In this document: piece after piece, positions 45,500-58,000 of the stretch
Position numbering within the stretch: position 1 is the stretch's first letter
Layout of the letters: every line of letters begins with the position of its first letter
Notes under the pieces: model-generated
What the model saw: only the letters and a program-made list of their open reading frames with translations
Databases searched by the model: none
What the model was told of the DNA's origin: nothing
Position numbers and translations under genes: made by a program
Origin: Sternotherus odoratus
Lineage: Eukaryota > Chordata > Testudines > Kinosternidae
Length of the DNA stretch: 64,000 bases
NCBI GenBank assembly: GCA_032164245.1
Contig: JAVMKO010000021.1
Span: forward strand, 12,840,285-12,904,284
Direction: 5' to 3'

Positions 45500-46060
45500 C
45501 TCAGGTGGGCCGGTGCTGGGTGCTGTTAACCTGCTGCGCCCTGACTCCGTGGGCGGCTGCCTACCCGGAGCGCGGCCCACTGGGATCCCTGCCACCCTAG
45601 GCATGTCCCTTTGCCCTCTGCCTAGGCCTGGGAGACACAGGGCAGCACTAGACACGTCCCTCCCCCCGACACACCCGGCCCTCGCCTTCTCCTTGCTGTG
45701 GTGTCTGGGCTTCCTTCCCAGGGCCAGAGCCCAGCCCCCTGAGCCCGTCCTGCATGCCGGAGGCTCCCGCGGCCCCTGCTGGAGACTGGGGCAAGGCCCG
45801 GGTCCTGCGGCTGTGGCAGAGCCGGTCCCGCCGTGCCGCTGCCTCGCTCCCAGCTCTGCTCCCGGCTCCTCCGGGCTGTGAAAAGCCCCGTCGCCTGCAC
45901 TTCTCAGAACCGGCCTCGCCTGTTTGCCTTCCAGAGCCCGGCCCCCACGCCAGGCTTGTCATAACCGGCACCCCCCCCCCCTCCCCGCTCCGCGAGTGGC
46001 TTCTCCCTGCTCCGCGCCGGAGCCGCCAGCACGCTCTAGCAGGAGGCTGCGGGAACCACC
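45500..46060 (+). promoter_or_regulatory. SH3D21: GC-rich promoter-like region and 5' UTR of SH3D21
   Basis: The 0.5 kb before the start codon is GC-rich with many CpG (CCGGAGGCTCCCGCGG, CCCGCCGTGCCGCTG, CGCTCCGCGAGTGG, CCGCGCCGGAGCCGCC) and no TATA box at a sensible distance. This is the usual look of a CpG-island promoter. The transcription start cannot be placed from sequence alone. Confidence 0.5.
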
Positions 46061-46064
46061 ATGG
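46061..46064 (+). CDS. SH3D21: SH3D21 exon 1 coding part (ATGG)
   Basis: Strong Kozak context, GAACCACCATGG, followed at once by the donor GTATGT. The four coding bases join to GG|GAG in exon 2 to give Met-Gly-Glu-Ala-Leu. An ATG plus one base in the first exon is consistent with human SH3D21 beginning MEVLVLAGY, as I recall it. Confidence 0.78.
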
Positions 46065-49000
46065 GTATGTAGCCTGGAGCGCTGGGGCTGGGCCCCCCCA
46101 GGGCAGGTGTCACGGGGACCATCTGGCCAGTGGCGGGGGGGGAGGAGACATGATTGGGGACGTCGGGCGCTGCCCATCCCAGCCCACAGACACTCGGCAA
46201 TCCATGGACGTCACCTTCGCCCTTGTTCAGGACGGGCGGGAGCGAGCCGCGTGGCCCGTGACCCCGTGGAGTGACCCTGAATTACCGGGGCCTCTGATCC
46301 CCCAGCCCAGCTGGTCTCCGTGGGTCCCAGGGGCTAGCCAAGGGCCTGGGCTGAAAGGCTTTGGCTTCTGCAGGGACCCCCAGCAGGGCTGGCTCTGTAG
46401 AGCTCTCTCCCGGGCCACACGCTGAGCGGGGAGAAGCCGGGTGCCTGCCCCAAGGTGCTCAGTAGCCTCCCAGCCTGGGAGTGCAGCCCTCCCCCCTGGG
46501 AATGTGCCCCCCCTTCTTCACCTCTGGGGGCCGTGCCCCCCTTCGCCACTGGGGACTGTGCCCCACCCCTCCCCCCTGGGACCTCACCACCCTCTTCCCC
46601 CTGGGGACCATGCCCCCCCCCCTCTTTGCATTGGGACTGCACACCCCCCCCCTGTTCTGGGCCCTGGGGACTGTGCTTCCCCCCTCCCTTCTGGGGCCCA
46701 GGGCCTGCATCACCCCCTCCCCTCTGGGGCCTGTGTGAGTTGTCCCCACCTGCACGCCAGCCCCCCTAGCGTAACTGTTGGCTGTAGAAGTGCCCAGGCC
46801 CCCCCTGGCAGGTGCTGCCCGGCCCCAGTGGGCTCACAGTCCAACCGAGGGAGGGAGGCACCATCCAGGTGAGCGCCAGCCCCAATGGCTGCAGGGGCCC
46901 GCGCCCTTGCACCAGGCTGGGTAAACTGAGGGCAGCTCCGAAGCTTCGCTCCTGTCCCCCGCCCCGCCTCTCTCTCTCCTTTGCCAGGGGAGGCCCTGGT
47001 TCTGGTGGATTTTGCCGGGCAGCGGGAGGACGAGCTGCAGCTGAAAGCTGGGGACATCGTGCAGAAGGTGGAGTCGGGGCCGGAGGAGGGGTGGCTGCGG
47101 GGGGAGCTGGCTGGCAAGAGGGGGCTCTTCCCCCGGCAGTTCGTGCAGGTGAGTGGGGGGGGGGGATCCTGCCGGGTTATGGAGGGACCTGCTGCCCCAC
47201 TGAAGCAGGAGCACATCCCCCGCCCTGCCCCGGGGGGTGGGACCATCTTCCCCAGGCTCCTGCCCACAGCCCGGCTGCCTGCTGAATCCACCTCCTGCAG
47301 GACGTCCCCTGGCAGGCCGGGCTCTGCTTGGCAGCTTCCCAAAGCAACCTGCCCCTGGGCGGGGGAACCACCCGCATCAACCTCCACAGGTGCACCCGCC
47401 CCGCCCTGCGGCGTCCGCACAGACCAGCAGGACCCCAGAGCCCCCCAAGGCCTGATGTTCGGGGGCTGAGCCCATGGGTTGGGGGACGCTCAGCAGCGCC
47501 CGCAACCAGGGTGCAGCTGCAAATCATGCAGTGCAAAGCAGGCCCCCAGATCCTCCAGCGTCCCAGCATTCCCCGGGGCCTGCCTGCTCTCTGGAGGGCG
47601 GGATCCCTGGGCCACACCCTCCCCCGTTACCTATATAAGCAGGGCAGGCAGGTGCTTTCCCCTTCCCTAGTAGCTACTGCCTGGGGAGGGGGCTGCGGCG
47701 CCAGACGGGTGAGCTAGTGGGAGCCGGCTCCTTTGGCTGCCCCAGGAGCTGCACTGAGCCCTGCCCCTTCCCTTGGATAATACCAGTGGGGTGCACCTGG
47801 CCATGAGCCAGGGCTGATGCTGCTGTTGGCCCTGCCTGGGGTTGGGGTGGGCCTCCCCCCCCCCCCCCCCCCGCACCGGCTGCTTTCTGCTGCCGACGGG
47901 GTGTTTTCTTTCTCTCTATGGTGATTGAAGCCCAGGGCTGGGAGTCAGGACACCTGGGTTCTAATCCTGCTCCGCCCCCGCATCCACCATGTCCCTGTCC
48001 CGGGGGGGACCATGCTCCGTGTCCTGTGTGGAGGTCAGGGAGATTGAGGGGTTAACTCCCGGGGGGGCCCTTCCTCTAAGATGTCCAGGCTGCGTTAGCT
48101 ACAGTGGGGAGCCCTAGATCCACCCGGGTGCCCTAGACTCACCCAGGTGCCCCAGGCTGGCCCTTGGGGCTGGTGCTACCCTTCCCCTCCGTCTAGGCCG
48201 GGCGCCTCGTGAGCCCTGAGCTTTCCCCATCACGTGGGAGCAGATCTCCACGGTTGCTCCGTCCCTGTGGCCGGGGGAGTTTCACTTCCGAGGTGGGACG
48301 AGCTGCAGCGAGTTTCACGTCCCCCCTGCGCGCCGGCTCCTGACCCTGCCTGTGCTCCGTCTGCCCCAGGACATCCCAGCGTCTCTCATGGCCGACGGCG
48401 GTCGGAGGTGCCCCCGCTCGATCCGCTTTGGTGAGTGGTTGGCTCAGTGGGCGGGCGGGACCCCTCGGGCAGGGACCCAGGGCCTGTTATTGACACCAGG
48501 GTGGGTGCTGCTTCTCCATTCTTCCTGCCCTGACCCTGCAGTGCGCCAGGGCCCGATGGGACGCCCTGCCAAGGCTTCAGAGCCCTGCCTGGGCCAGGAA
48601 CCAGCGTGGGGGGCAGCGTGGAGCTGGCGTGGAGCCCATGGGGGTCAGGGCAGGCTGTGGGGAGGGGGAGGTTGGCCGGGGGTGGGGGCTGTTCCAGCAG
48701 TAGGGAGGCAGCCAGGTTTCCTGCTGGGGGGAGCTGGGAAATGGGCTTTCAGCCTCTTCCCCCCCCCCCCCCCCAAAGACTGTGTTTGCTGGCCAGGCCG
48801 CAGTGAGTGTTGAGCTGAGGGATCTGCCAGGGGCATGGGGGGGCAGCGTGTAGGGGAAGCAAGTTGGGCCTGGCCATGCCAGACAAGCAGCGCGCCGTGG
48901 ACCGAGCCATCTCCTGTCGGGGGCAGGGCTTGAGCTCCCCAAGGGTGGGTGGAAGTAGTGGTAGTCTCCTAAGCTCCGCCTACAAGCCACGCTCCGCCCA

Positions 49001-52000
49001 CACACAGTAGAAAAACGAGGTTCCCACTCACCACACCATCACCCTTCTTTGTCCTCTGCTTTGATCAGCAGTGAAATGGTTAGCAGGGCTGAGACCAGGA
49101 AATGTCCTCATTAGGTTTCAGAGTCAACGTCCCTTCTAGATGCACAGGACAGTTCTCCATCTGAATTCTCTGGAGTCAGACAGGCGGGCTGCCTCACTTC
49201 CCACTTGTTTCAGGCTGGTTTGGGAGTCAGCCCCTGACACGGAGTGCCGGGCGATGGTCTGGAACTTGTTCCCTAGGAAGCCAGATAGGACTCTGGGGGA
49301 AGTGTCCCCTCTCCGTACACAGCCTGTTTCCAAGGCTAGGAGCTTCACCGGTACCCACTTCCACCTTCCTGGGTCTGACCTCGGAGCATTCAGCACCTTC
49401 TGCCCCTCCGTGCTCTTCCCCCAGCGAGCCCGCCCGGGCGGACTCCTGGGGGGAGCCTGTGGTTTCTGCACCCCAAATCTACAGTCAGACGTGACTCTCA
49501 GCCAGCCAGTAGAACAGAGGTTTATTCGTCGACAGGTACATGGTCTAACACCGAGCTTGTACGTACCCAACCCCCTCAGCTGGATCCATTTTGGGACCCC
49601 AGGGAAGCCAGACCCTGCCTCCCTTCTGCCCATCCAGCTTCCGAATCAAACCCCCCTCTCCAGCCAGCTGCAGACTCCAAACTGAAACTCTCTCTCTCCA
49701 GCCCCCTCCTCCCCCCTGGCTCAGCCAGGTCAGGTGACCTCCCTCCCCCACTTGGGGTCAGATTACAGCTTCAGGTATGGACACCTGCAGAGAGGGGAGA
49801 GGGCGTTGCCTGCTTGCTCACACTATCAGCCCCTATTCCTTCACATAGACACTTAAGAAATGCATAGGGGAAACTGAGGCACGCACACATTATTCCTACT
49901 CCGTCACAGCCCCGTTCCTGGGATCACAAGGGTTTGTAGTGGGGCAGTCAGAGGAGGGGGAATCCCAGTGCAGGCGGTGAAGCTGGGACCACAGGTTGCC
50001 CCTAGTACATCAGACCAGGGGGTGGGGTCCAGTCTCTGAGCTCCTTCCCTGGCAGGCACAGTGCAGCCTGCCCCCCCCCCCCTGAGTGACACGTGTCTCG
50101 TGCTGTCCCCATGCCAGCGAAGAAGCCGCTGGTGCCAGGGCAGCGCTGGTGCAAGGTGAACTTCAGCTATACCCCGGAGAAGGCAGACGAGCTGCAGCTG
50201 ATGGCCGGGGAGCTGGTGCAGATCCTGCAGGAGGTGAGTAGAGCTGGGGGGGGGGGGGTGATGGAGCAGGAATGCTTTTAATTGTTCCTCTGACTCTTGT
50301 GGGAAGGTGGCCAGACCTGACGCTGTAACTTGACCCCAGGGTGGGAAGGGAAGGAAGGACACAGGAATGCAGGGGTGGGGCTGGAGAGAGGAGTTAGTCT
50401 GGGGCTGGCTGGGGGCTGGCAAGGAGCTACAGGCAAGCTCTGCCTGGCTCTTTGGCCCCCAAAATGGACCCAGCGGAGGGGTCGCGTTCGCTCTACCTAG
50501 AGTATGTTCCTGTCATCGAATGAACCTCTGTTTTACTGGCTGGCTGAGAGTCACGTCTGACTGTGGAGTTGGGGTGCAGAATCCACGGGCTCCCCCAGGA
50601 CCCTGCCCGGGCGGACTCGCTGGGGGAAGCGCACGAAGGGGCAGAAGTGCTGAAAAATGCTCCGAGGTCAGACCCAGGAAGGTGGAAGTGGGGACCCGTG
50701 AAGCTCCTAGCCTTGGAGACAGGCTGTGTACGGAGAGGGGACACTTCCCCCGAAGTCCTGACTGGCTTCCTAGGGAGCGGTTCCAGACCCTCGCCCCGGG
50801 CACTCCGTGACGGGGCACCTGCCGGAGCCAGGAGCTTGGGAGTGGAGACCCAGGCCCATGTGCCTGGGATTGGCTGTCGGGGGTGGGGAGCATTGTTCCT
50901 TCCGGGGGGGCAGTGAGGCTGGCGCAGTGGGAGGTGGTTGGAGGGTTGTTTCTGTCCCCTGACACCGCGGCAGGCCTGTGCCTGGGTCGCGGTGCTGTCT
51001 GCAGGCCCTGCTGGGCAGGGACGCGTTCGGCCAGAGCCCAGCGGGAGCAGGGACCAGGCTTTGGTTAGCTACGGCCCAGCAGCAGAGGGCCAAGGTCAGC
51101 CTGTGTGCTGCCAAAGACCCGTTCCAGCCTCCCGTCCCCGCCGTGCCGTGAGGGTAGCAGCGAGGCCAAGCGGGCAGGGCAAGATCCGCTTCCCAGCTCC
51201 GCCTGAGAGGTGAGCACAGCTCCCGCTCCGTGCAGCAGGGAGCCAGCGGCCGGCAAGTGCTGGGAAGTCTGGGATGGGCGAGCAGGTCAGGGAAAGACCG
51301 GAGGCAGGTGGGAGCCGGGCAGGCGCTGGGAGACGTCAGGAGTGGGGGCCTGGCCCCGTCCTAGCCCCTCTGGTTCTCCTGTGCAAGCTACAAGGGCCGT
51401 GTTGCCTGGCACTGAAATGAGCAGCTACATCTGGGGCGGGGGTCTGGCCTCGGCTTCACCGCCCACAGCAACGCTGGGCTTCAGGACCGGCCAGAGAGGC
51501 AGTCTGGGTCCAATGGACGTTGCTGGGAGGCTGGGGTTTGGCTGGGACACCCGGGCCGTCTCCCCGTGCCCAAGGGAAATGCCACGGGGGGTGGTACAGT
51601 GGCACCTTCCCAGCTCGGTGGCTGGCGATGCTCTGGGCGCCCTGGGTCCGGGCTCCGCTCTGAACCTGTCTCCTCCCCTGCAGATCGAAGATGGCTGGTG
51701 GCTGGGCAGGAAGAAGGACCAGGTCGGGGCGTTCCCCTCCAACTTCGTGGAGGAGCTGGATGGGCTCCCCCCAGGTAGGGCGGGGGGGGCGGCAATGGGG
51801 CTGGGGAGCTGGGCCTGCCTCCCGGCTCCTCTTCTGCCCGGATCCTTCCCCCCAGGAGAGACCCCAGCAGCCCGTGGCATGTGGAGGGGCTGATCTGGGA
51901 AGCCCCCGAGGCATGAAGCGTGAGCTCCCCCCGTGCTGCGTCATGGGGGAGGTCCGCGTGCCCGGAGAGCCGGCAGGTTGCTGACGCTCTGGGTCAGAGC

Positions 52001-55000
52001 GGCGTCTGTGCCCCCCACAGAGGGGCTGTCCCTCCCCAGGTGCCCTGAATAACCCCCGCCCCCCCCATGGTGCGTGCAGGGCTGGTGGCCCCCGAGCCCC
52101 TCCTGAAGAATGTGTCTGGGAAGCAGAGGCCGAAACTGACTGATGAGACCTTCATCATCAAGGAGGCGGAGAAGGTGAGTGTGTTTGCTGGGGAGGGGGC
52201 AGAGGGACGGAGCGGGGGGGGGGGGGGGGGAGTCCTGGGATTCACCTTCCACAGTGTGCGCCCCACGGCCCCCGAGCAGCCTCAGACACAGGCTAGCTGG
52301 TGGCCTGAGCCAGCGGGGGTGGCCGGTTGGGCTGGGGCCGGTGGGAGGTTGCCCAGGCCCTTCCAGGCACTGCTGGCTACCCCAGGCTCGCATGAGCCCA
52401 GACTGGACCGGCTCGGGGGGGGCGGGGCGGGGAGGGTGTCTGCCCCATTCTGGGGTGCTCTTGGAGGGGGCTGGAAGCTCGACGCTCTGAGCACCCCCTC
52501 CTTCCTGAGGTGCCCACTTCCCGAGTGCTAACTGTCACGGAGCGCCCGGGCGATGGTCTGGAACCGCTCCCTAGGAAGCCAGACTGGACTCCAGGTGAAG
52601 GGCCCCTTCTCCGTACACAGCCTGTTTCCCAGGCCAGGAGCTTCAGGGGTCCCCACTTCCACCTTCCTGGGTCTGACCTCGGAGCATTTAGCACCTTCTG
52701 CCCCTCCGTGTGCTTCCCCCAGCAAGCCCGCCTGGGTTGGGCCCTGGGGATGCCCATGGGTTCTGCACCCCAAATCCACAGTCAAACGTGACTCTCAGCC
52801 AGCCAGCAGAATAGACAGTTTATTTGAGATGTCAGGAACCATCCAACTCACAGCTTCTCAGTCCAAACAGGGTCCCTCAGTCAGGCCTTTCTGGGGTGCC
52901 AGGAGGTGAGACCCAGATTCTGGGCTCCTGCTTCTCCCCCAGGTTTATTCGATGACTTCTAATCACAGACCATACAGTGAGCGTGAGCCTTCAGCTGGAT
53001 CCATCTTGGGGCCAGAGAGCGAGTTGGCTTCTCTCCCTCTCCCAGCTAGACCCAGACCCAGACTGACCCAAACCCTCTAGCCACTTCCTGCTCCTTTGTT
53101 CCTTTGTCTGGTTTCCCGGGCTTCAGGTATCACCTGACCTCCCTCCAACAGATTCAGCTGACCTCCCTCCCCCACTTGGGGTCAGGTTACAGCTTCCAGG
53201 GATGCACACCTTTGAATACCTGCAGTGGCTCTGCTCTGCATTACCTTCACATAGACACTTAAGAAATGCATAGGGGAAACTGAGGCACACACACACAGTA
53301 CTCCCACTTCGTCACACTAACGAGCCTCGTGTCTCCTCCGCAGCCAGAGCCCCCCAAGACGTCGGAGAAGCCCGTCCCCGCAGCCCAGAGTCCCCCGCCG
53401 AGCCAGCCCCCGCGGCCGTGTGAGTGAGGCCTGCCTGCCCTCTCCCCCCCTCTGTGCAGCCCACTGCCTCTGCTGAGTAGCCGTGTCCCCGGGGAGGGGC
53501 CAGGCCCGGGGCTGTAGCGGGTGGGGAGGGAGAACCCAACCGCCCTCAAGGAGAGATTCCCAGCCATTGCCCCGGGGCAGGCCGGGTCCCCCCAGCCCAG
53601 GGAAGCCGCTTGCCCCAAGACCTCTGGCCTAGGCAGGGGTGGGGCTGGGAGTGGAGTCCAGGTCCCCAGGCCTGTGCTCCCACCGGCTCACGCAGCATCT
53701 GCAGGGCAGGAGCATGGACCCTTTCCCGCCCCCTGGGCTGGGGTCGCTGGGCTGGTTCCTGGAGCTCCCCTGGGGGGGGGGTCCTTTCCCTGGGATCAGC
53801 ACAGCGCCCCCCGCTGGGGACCATGTGGGTCTTTCCTCTGAGTCCCTCCCCTCCCTCCCAGACTGCCAGGCCCAGTTCTGCAAGGCCATGTTCGACTACG
53901 CGCCGGAGCTCCCGGACGAGCTGCCGCTGAAGAGAGGAGACCTGGTTTTGGTTCTCTGCAAGGTGGGAGCCTGGGGAGTCAGCCCAGGGGAGCTGGGGAC
54001 GGGGTGGGGGGAGGGGGTGCCAAATGCAGGAGCCTGGCCCCGGAGGACGCCTGTCTCTGGGTCTCAGCCCTGCAGCTCCCCTGCGCTCTGATCCCTCCAC
54101 ACCCCGTCCTGTCTCGGGGGCTCCAAATCCCCCGGCTCCGGGAGCCCAGCTGAGCTGCTCTTGCTGCCGGTCCCGTCGGCACCGCGGGCTGCAGCTTCTG
54201 GGGGAAGGTTCCAGTGCCAGCCCCCGTGCCCCGAAGAGACCCCTGGCAATGCACCATCCCCGTGTGCCAGGGCGCTCGGGGCGCTCGGCACCCCCCCCTG
54301 CTAAAGGGGTCTGGCCCCGGGTGGGATCTGCTGGCAGCGCTGGGTGCCGTGGGGGAGCAGGGCAGGCTGGAGTGGGTGCCACCTCCTTGGGCTGAGCCTG
54401 TGGCCGGGGCGCTGGGCCATTCGGGGGCATCGCCCCGGCCTGAGCTGGGCCCCCCTGCTTCCCTTACAGGAGACGGAGGACGAGGGCTGGTGGGAGGGGG
54501 AATACGAGGGCAGGAGAGGCCTGTTCCCCGATAACTTTGTGATGCTGCTGCAGCCCCTGGTGCCAAAGGTGAGTGCCAGGGTTGGGTGTTTCCTGCCTCG
54601 GGCTGGGGGGGAGGAGGGGAAGTGGCCTGGCGAGCGGCCCTATGTGGGGGGAGGCAGGGGCATTGCAGTGGCCCCATTGCAGTGGGGGAGGGCCCTGCGG
54701 CAAGTCAGGGTCTGTGTTCCCCCAGCAGGTGGCGCAGTGACCCCAAGGGAACAACGGGGGGGGGGGAGGGGCCATCCCTTAACTCAGCTGGTGAGAGCCC
54801 CCCCCCTCCCCCGGGGCCAGTGAACCAGGGACCAGACACCCCCCCCCCTCCCCGGGCGTGTCTGGCCCCGCAGGCGCTGGCTGGGCGAGGAAATCCGCCT
54901 GGCAAGCCCCTAGCCCCGCTCTGCCCTTCCAGCCTGGTACCCTGCCCCGCTCGGCCTCTGGGCTCCCTTTGCCTGCCGCTTGCCCCTGGCAGCACCGGGC

Positions 55001-58000
55001 CCGGGAGCTGGGGAAAGGGAAGAGCCCAGGACGTGTCTGGCCCGGTGTGAGCTGGGCCGGGGGGGGGGGGGGGGAGAATCCTTCCCGGGGCAGGGAAGCC
55101 GATGGCTCCTCACCCTGCCCTGTGCGGTGCTGGCCCGGCCCGGCTCAGACGCTGTGAACCTGGGGCGGAGAAGGGCCCGGAGCCGCCGTGGGACGTGTCC
55201 CCCCCGCTCATGGGGCTCTGCTCTGTTGCAGATGGCAGCGGTGCCCTCGCGGAGCCAGGAGTCGAGTAAGTGAGGAGCCCACGGCGGGAGGGTCGAAGCT
55301 GATGGGGGGGGGAGGGCTGGCTGCGAACCCCTCCCTAGTGAAGCAGACCCAGACTGGCCCTGCCTCGCGCCCAGCCCGGTGGTGGTGCCCACGTGGCTGA
55401 TCGGGGATCCTGCGGGCCCCAGAGGCTGGTCTGGACGTGGGCTCATCCACCCAGCAGCTGTGGGTCCAGGCGCAGCACGGAGCGGTCTGGATGTGTCCCG
55501 TGCTGCGGGGTCACCCAGACTCCCCCGCTAGGCTGGCCGGCTTCTGGGTCGCGCTGCCAGGCAGCGAGGGGGGAGCTGGCAGGGCCGAGGTGATGGAGGC
55601 TCCTGAGCTGCAGAGCCGGGCAAAGCCCCGGGTGCTCGGCATCTGCGACTTCCTCTCCAGCGAGGTGCTGGTTTCCTCTGCGTCACGTGCCCGGGTACCG
55701 GGGCTGAGCGGCGTCCCAGCTCGGAGCAGCGCCCGGGGGAGCCGCGGGCAGGTCCCTACTGACGGCTGGAGTCCGGAGAAGGCCCCGGGGTGGCAGGTAC
55801 CCGCCTCCCCTCTGCTCTCTGGGCTGTCCAGGGCACGCGCCCGGTGCAGAGTGGTAGGAGCTACCGCTCGCCGGGCCAACCCTGGGCCCTCCGGCACCCG
55901 TCCTCCTGGAGGAGCCCAAAGGGCTGGACGTACGGGAGCCGTCCTGGGGTGGGGAGCACTGGCCTGGCGGGGGGGATGTCGGGGCTGGACTCAGCGGCTC
56001 TGGCACTCTGCGTCATGGAGGCTCTTGCTGGGCCGGGGGTTTTGCCGGTTCCTGAAGTGTTGTCGTCTTTCTGCTTGGCAAGGGGCTGAGGGAGGGTGGC
56101 ACCCCCGCCCCCTGCCCACCTCTCAGCCCCACTCTGTCCCCTGGCGGCTGGTCGTTGGGAAGTGGCAGATGGTTCTGGCCCCGGGATGGGCAGAGTCTTG
56201 TCACCAGGGCTCTCCCCTGGGGTCTGCCTAGACTCTCACCCACCCCTGTCCTTGTGGGGCAGGCTCCTGCGTGGGCGCTGGGGGGGGGCGCTGGGGCCTG
56301 GGTGCTTGGCAAAGGGACGAAATCAGCGTGTGGCTTTGGTTTGTGTGAACCCTCAGGGGTCAGGGCTTGGGTTAGCAGCTGCAGGGCTGGCTGGGAGCCC
56401 AACCGCCTGCTCAGAGCTGGGGTCTGGGCCGCTCCGGTGAGAGCTTGCAGGGCTGCCCCGGTGTTTGGTGGGGTGACCTGTCCCCAGGGCCCAGCCGCCC
56501 CCGAGCTCTGGGGAGGGGCTGGGGCTGGCTTCAGTCCTCCGCAGGGGTGCGGTGCCAGGTGGGGGAGCGAAGGGGACCAAGCTCTACAGGGACCTGAGGT
56601 GGGAGTTGGGGGGGAGTTGGGGCAGCAGCCGGCAGAGGAAGTGCAGATGCAGACACGGCTGGCTGGGGAACGTCCCCGCCGGCGCCGCGGGGTTTGTAGC
56701 TGCTGTCAAGGGGTGCTCGGAGGTGTCTGGGGGATGGGCCGGCTCTGAGCTCATCCCACCTTGGGGGCCAGACTCTGGGTGTATTTTTGGGAGCACCCTG
56801 AGATCCCAGCTGCTGTGAGCACCCCCAAGGACAGTGTCCAGCTCCCCCCCCGGCACCCCTTGGCACAGGGGCAGTGACGCTGGCAGGGCGGGCAGAGCCC
56901 AAGGCAGCCGAAAGCCCCTGCTCCGGGCTCTGTCCCCTGGGGCAGCCTGGGCCCGTACGACTGTTCACACCCCACCCCCATGCGTGCGCACACAGGGGCT
57001 GGGTGCTGCTCTGCCCCCCGGATGCACCCTCTGGGGCCTCTGCCTCGCTCCAACAGCCCTGAGTGAGCATCTCTGCTCCCCTCACCGGGCCCGTGGGCCT
57101 GGGGTGAGCTCGGGCAGGGGCCCCGGTGCCCCCCGGGCAGGGCCGGGTTCGCTCCCTCCAGTGTCAGTGAAACGCCCTCGACCTCCCCGGGGGGTGACTG
57201 CTGAGGTGCCCCCCACCCATGCGAATGGGTGGAGGTGGCCCGGTGTCACCCCGAGGGGGAGGCGAGACTCCCGGGTGGATGGAGCCGGTCCCAGCGCGGG
57301 AGGGAGCAGGGCTGGCTGCCCTCACAGGGCCCCGGTGGCCGCTCAGACCAGGTGGTTCCAAGCCCAGCCTCCTCCGCCACCCCCAAAGAAGGGGTTGGGG
57401 CTGAGGGAGCAGGGATGGTGCCGGGGGTGGGAGAGCACCCCCCCGAGTCGGCCAGCACGTCACTCTTCCTCTCGCTCCTCTCCGCCAGTCATCAGGCCGG
57501 AGAAGAAAGTCTCCAGCGCCAGCAAAGCGGAGCTGCGGCCCCCCCGAGAGCCCAAAGGTAAACGGGGGCAGGGGGCTGCCCATGGGCACTGAGGGGCGGC
57601 TGGGAGCGGGGGGTGCGTGGCCTGCGCCAGCGAGTTACCCACCTGCAGAGCTGGGCTGCTCCCGCTGAGGGCAGGTGCCGTGGGCCCCCAGCTCGATAAA
57701 AAGGGGCCGGCTGGTGGAGGTGGGGTGTGAGGGGCCTCAGCCGGGTCTCCCCCTTCCCCGCGGGCGACAGGCGTCGCGTTCCCTCCCCTTTCCCAGCTCA
57801 GGCTCCCCGAGTCAGGCCGGGAGCCGAGGGGCAGGGCAGGGTTAGGGCAGCAGCCTGCGGCCCCCTGCTTCCTACATTCGCCTGCCCCCCCTGGCGTCGG
57901 TCCCTGCCCCGGCCTGGCCCCGGGCGCGCCCGGCCCCTGAGACCAGCCAGGCTCCGAGGCAGCTGGGGAAGAGGCGCGAACGCAGCAGCAGCGTTTCCTG

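Noticed and set aside
46441..46872. Proline-rich frame as an extra SH3D21 exon
   Set aside because: It reads through a C-rich minisatellite; the ATGG exon at 46061 joins cleanly to exon 2 without it.
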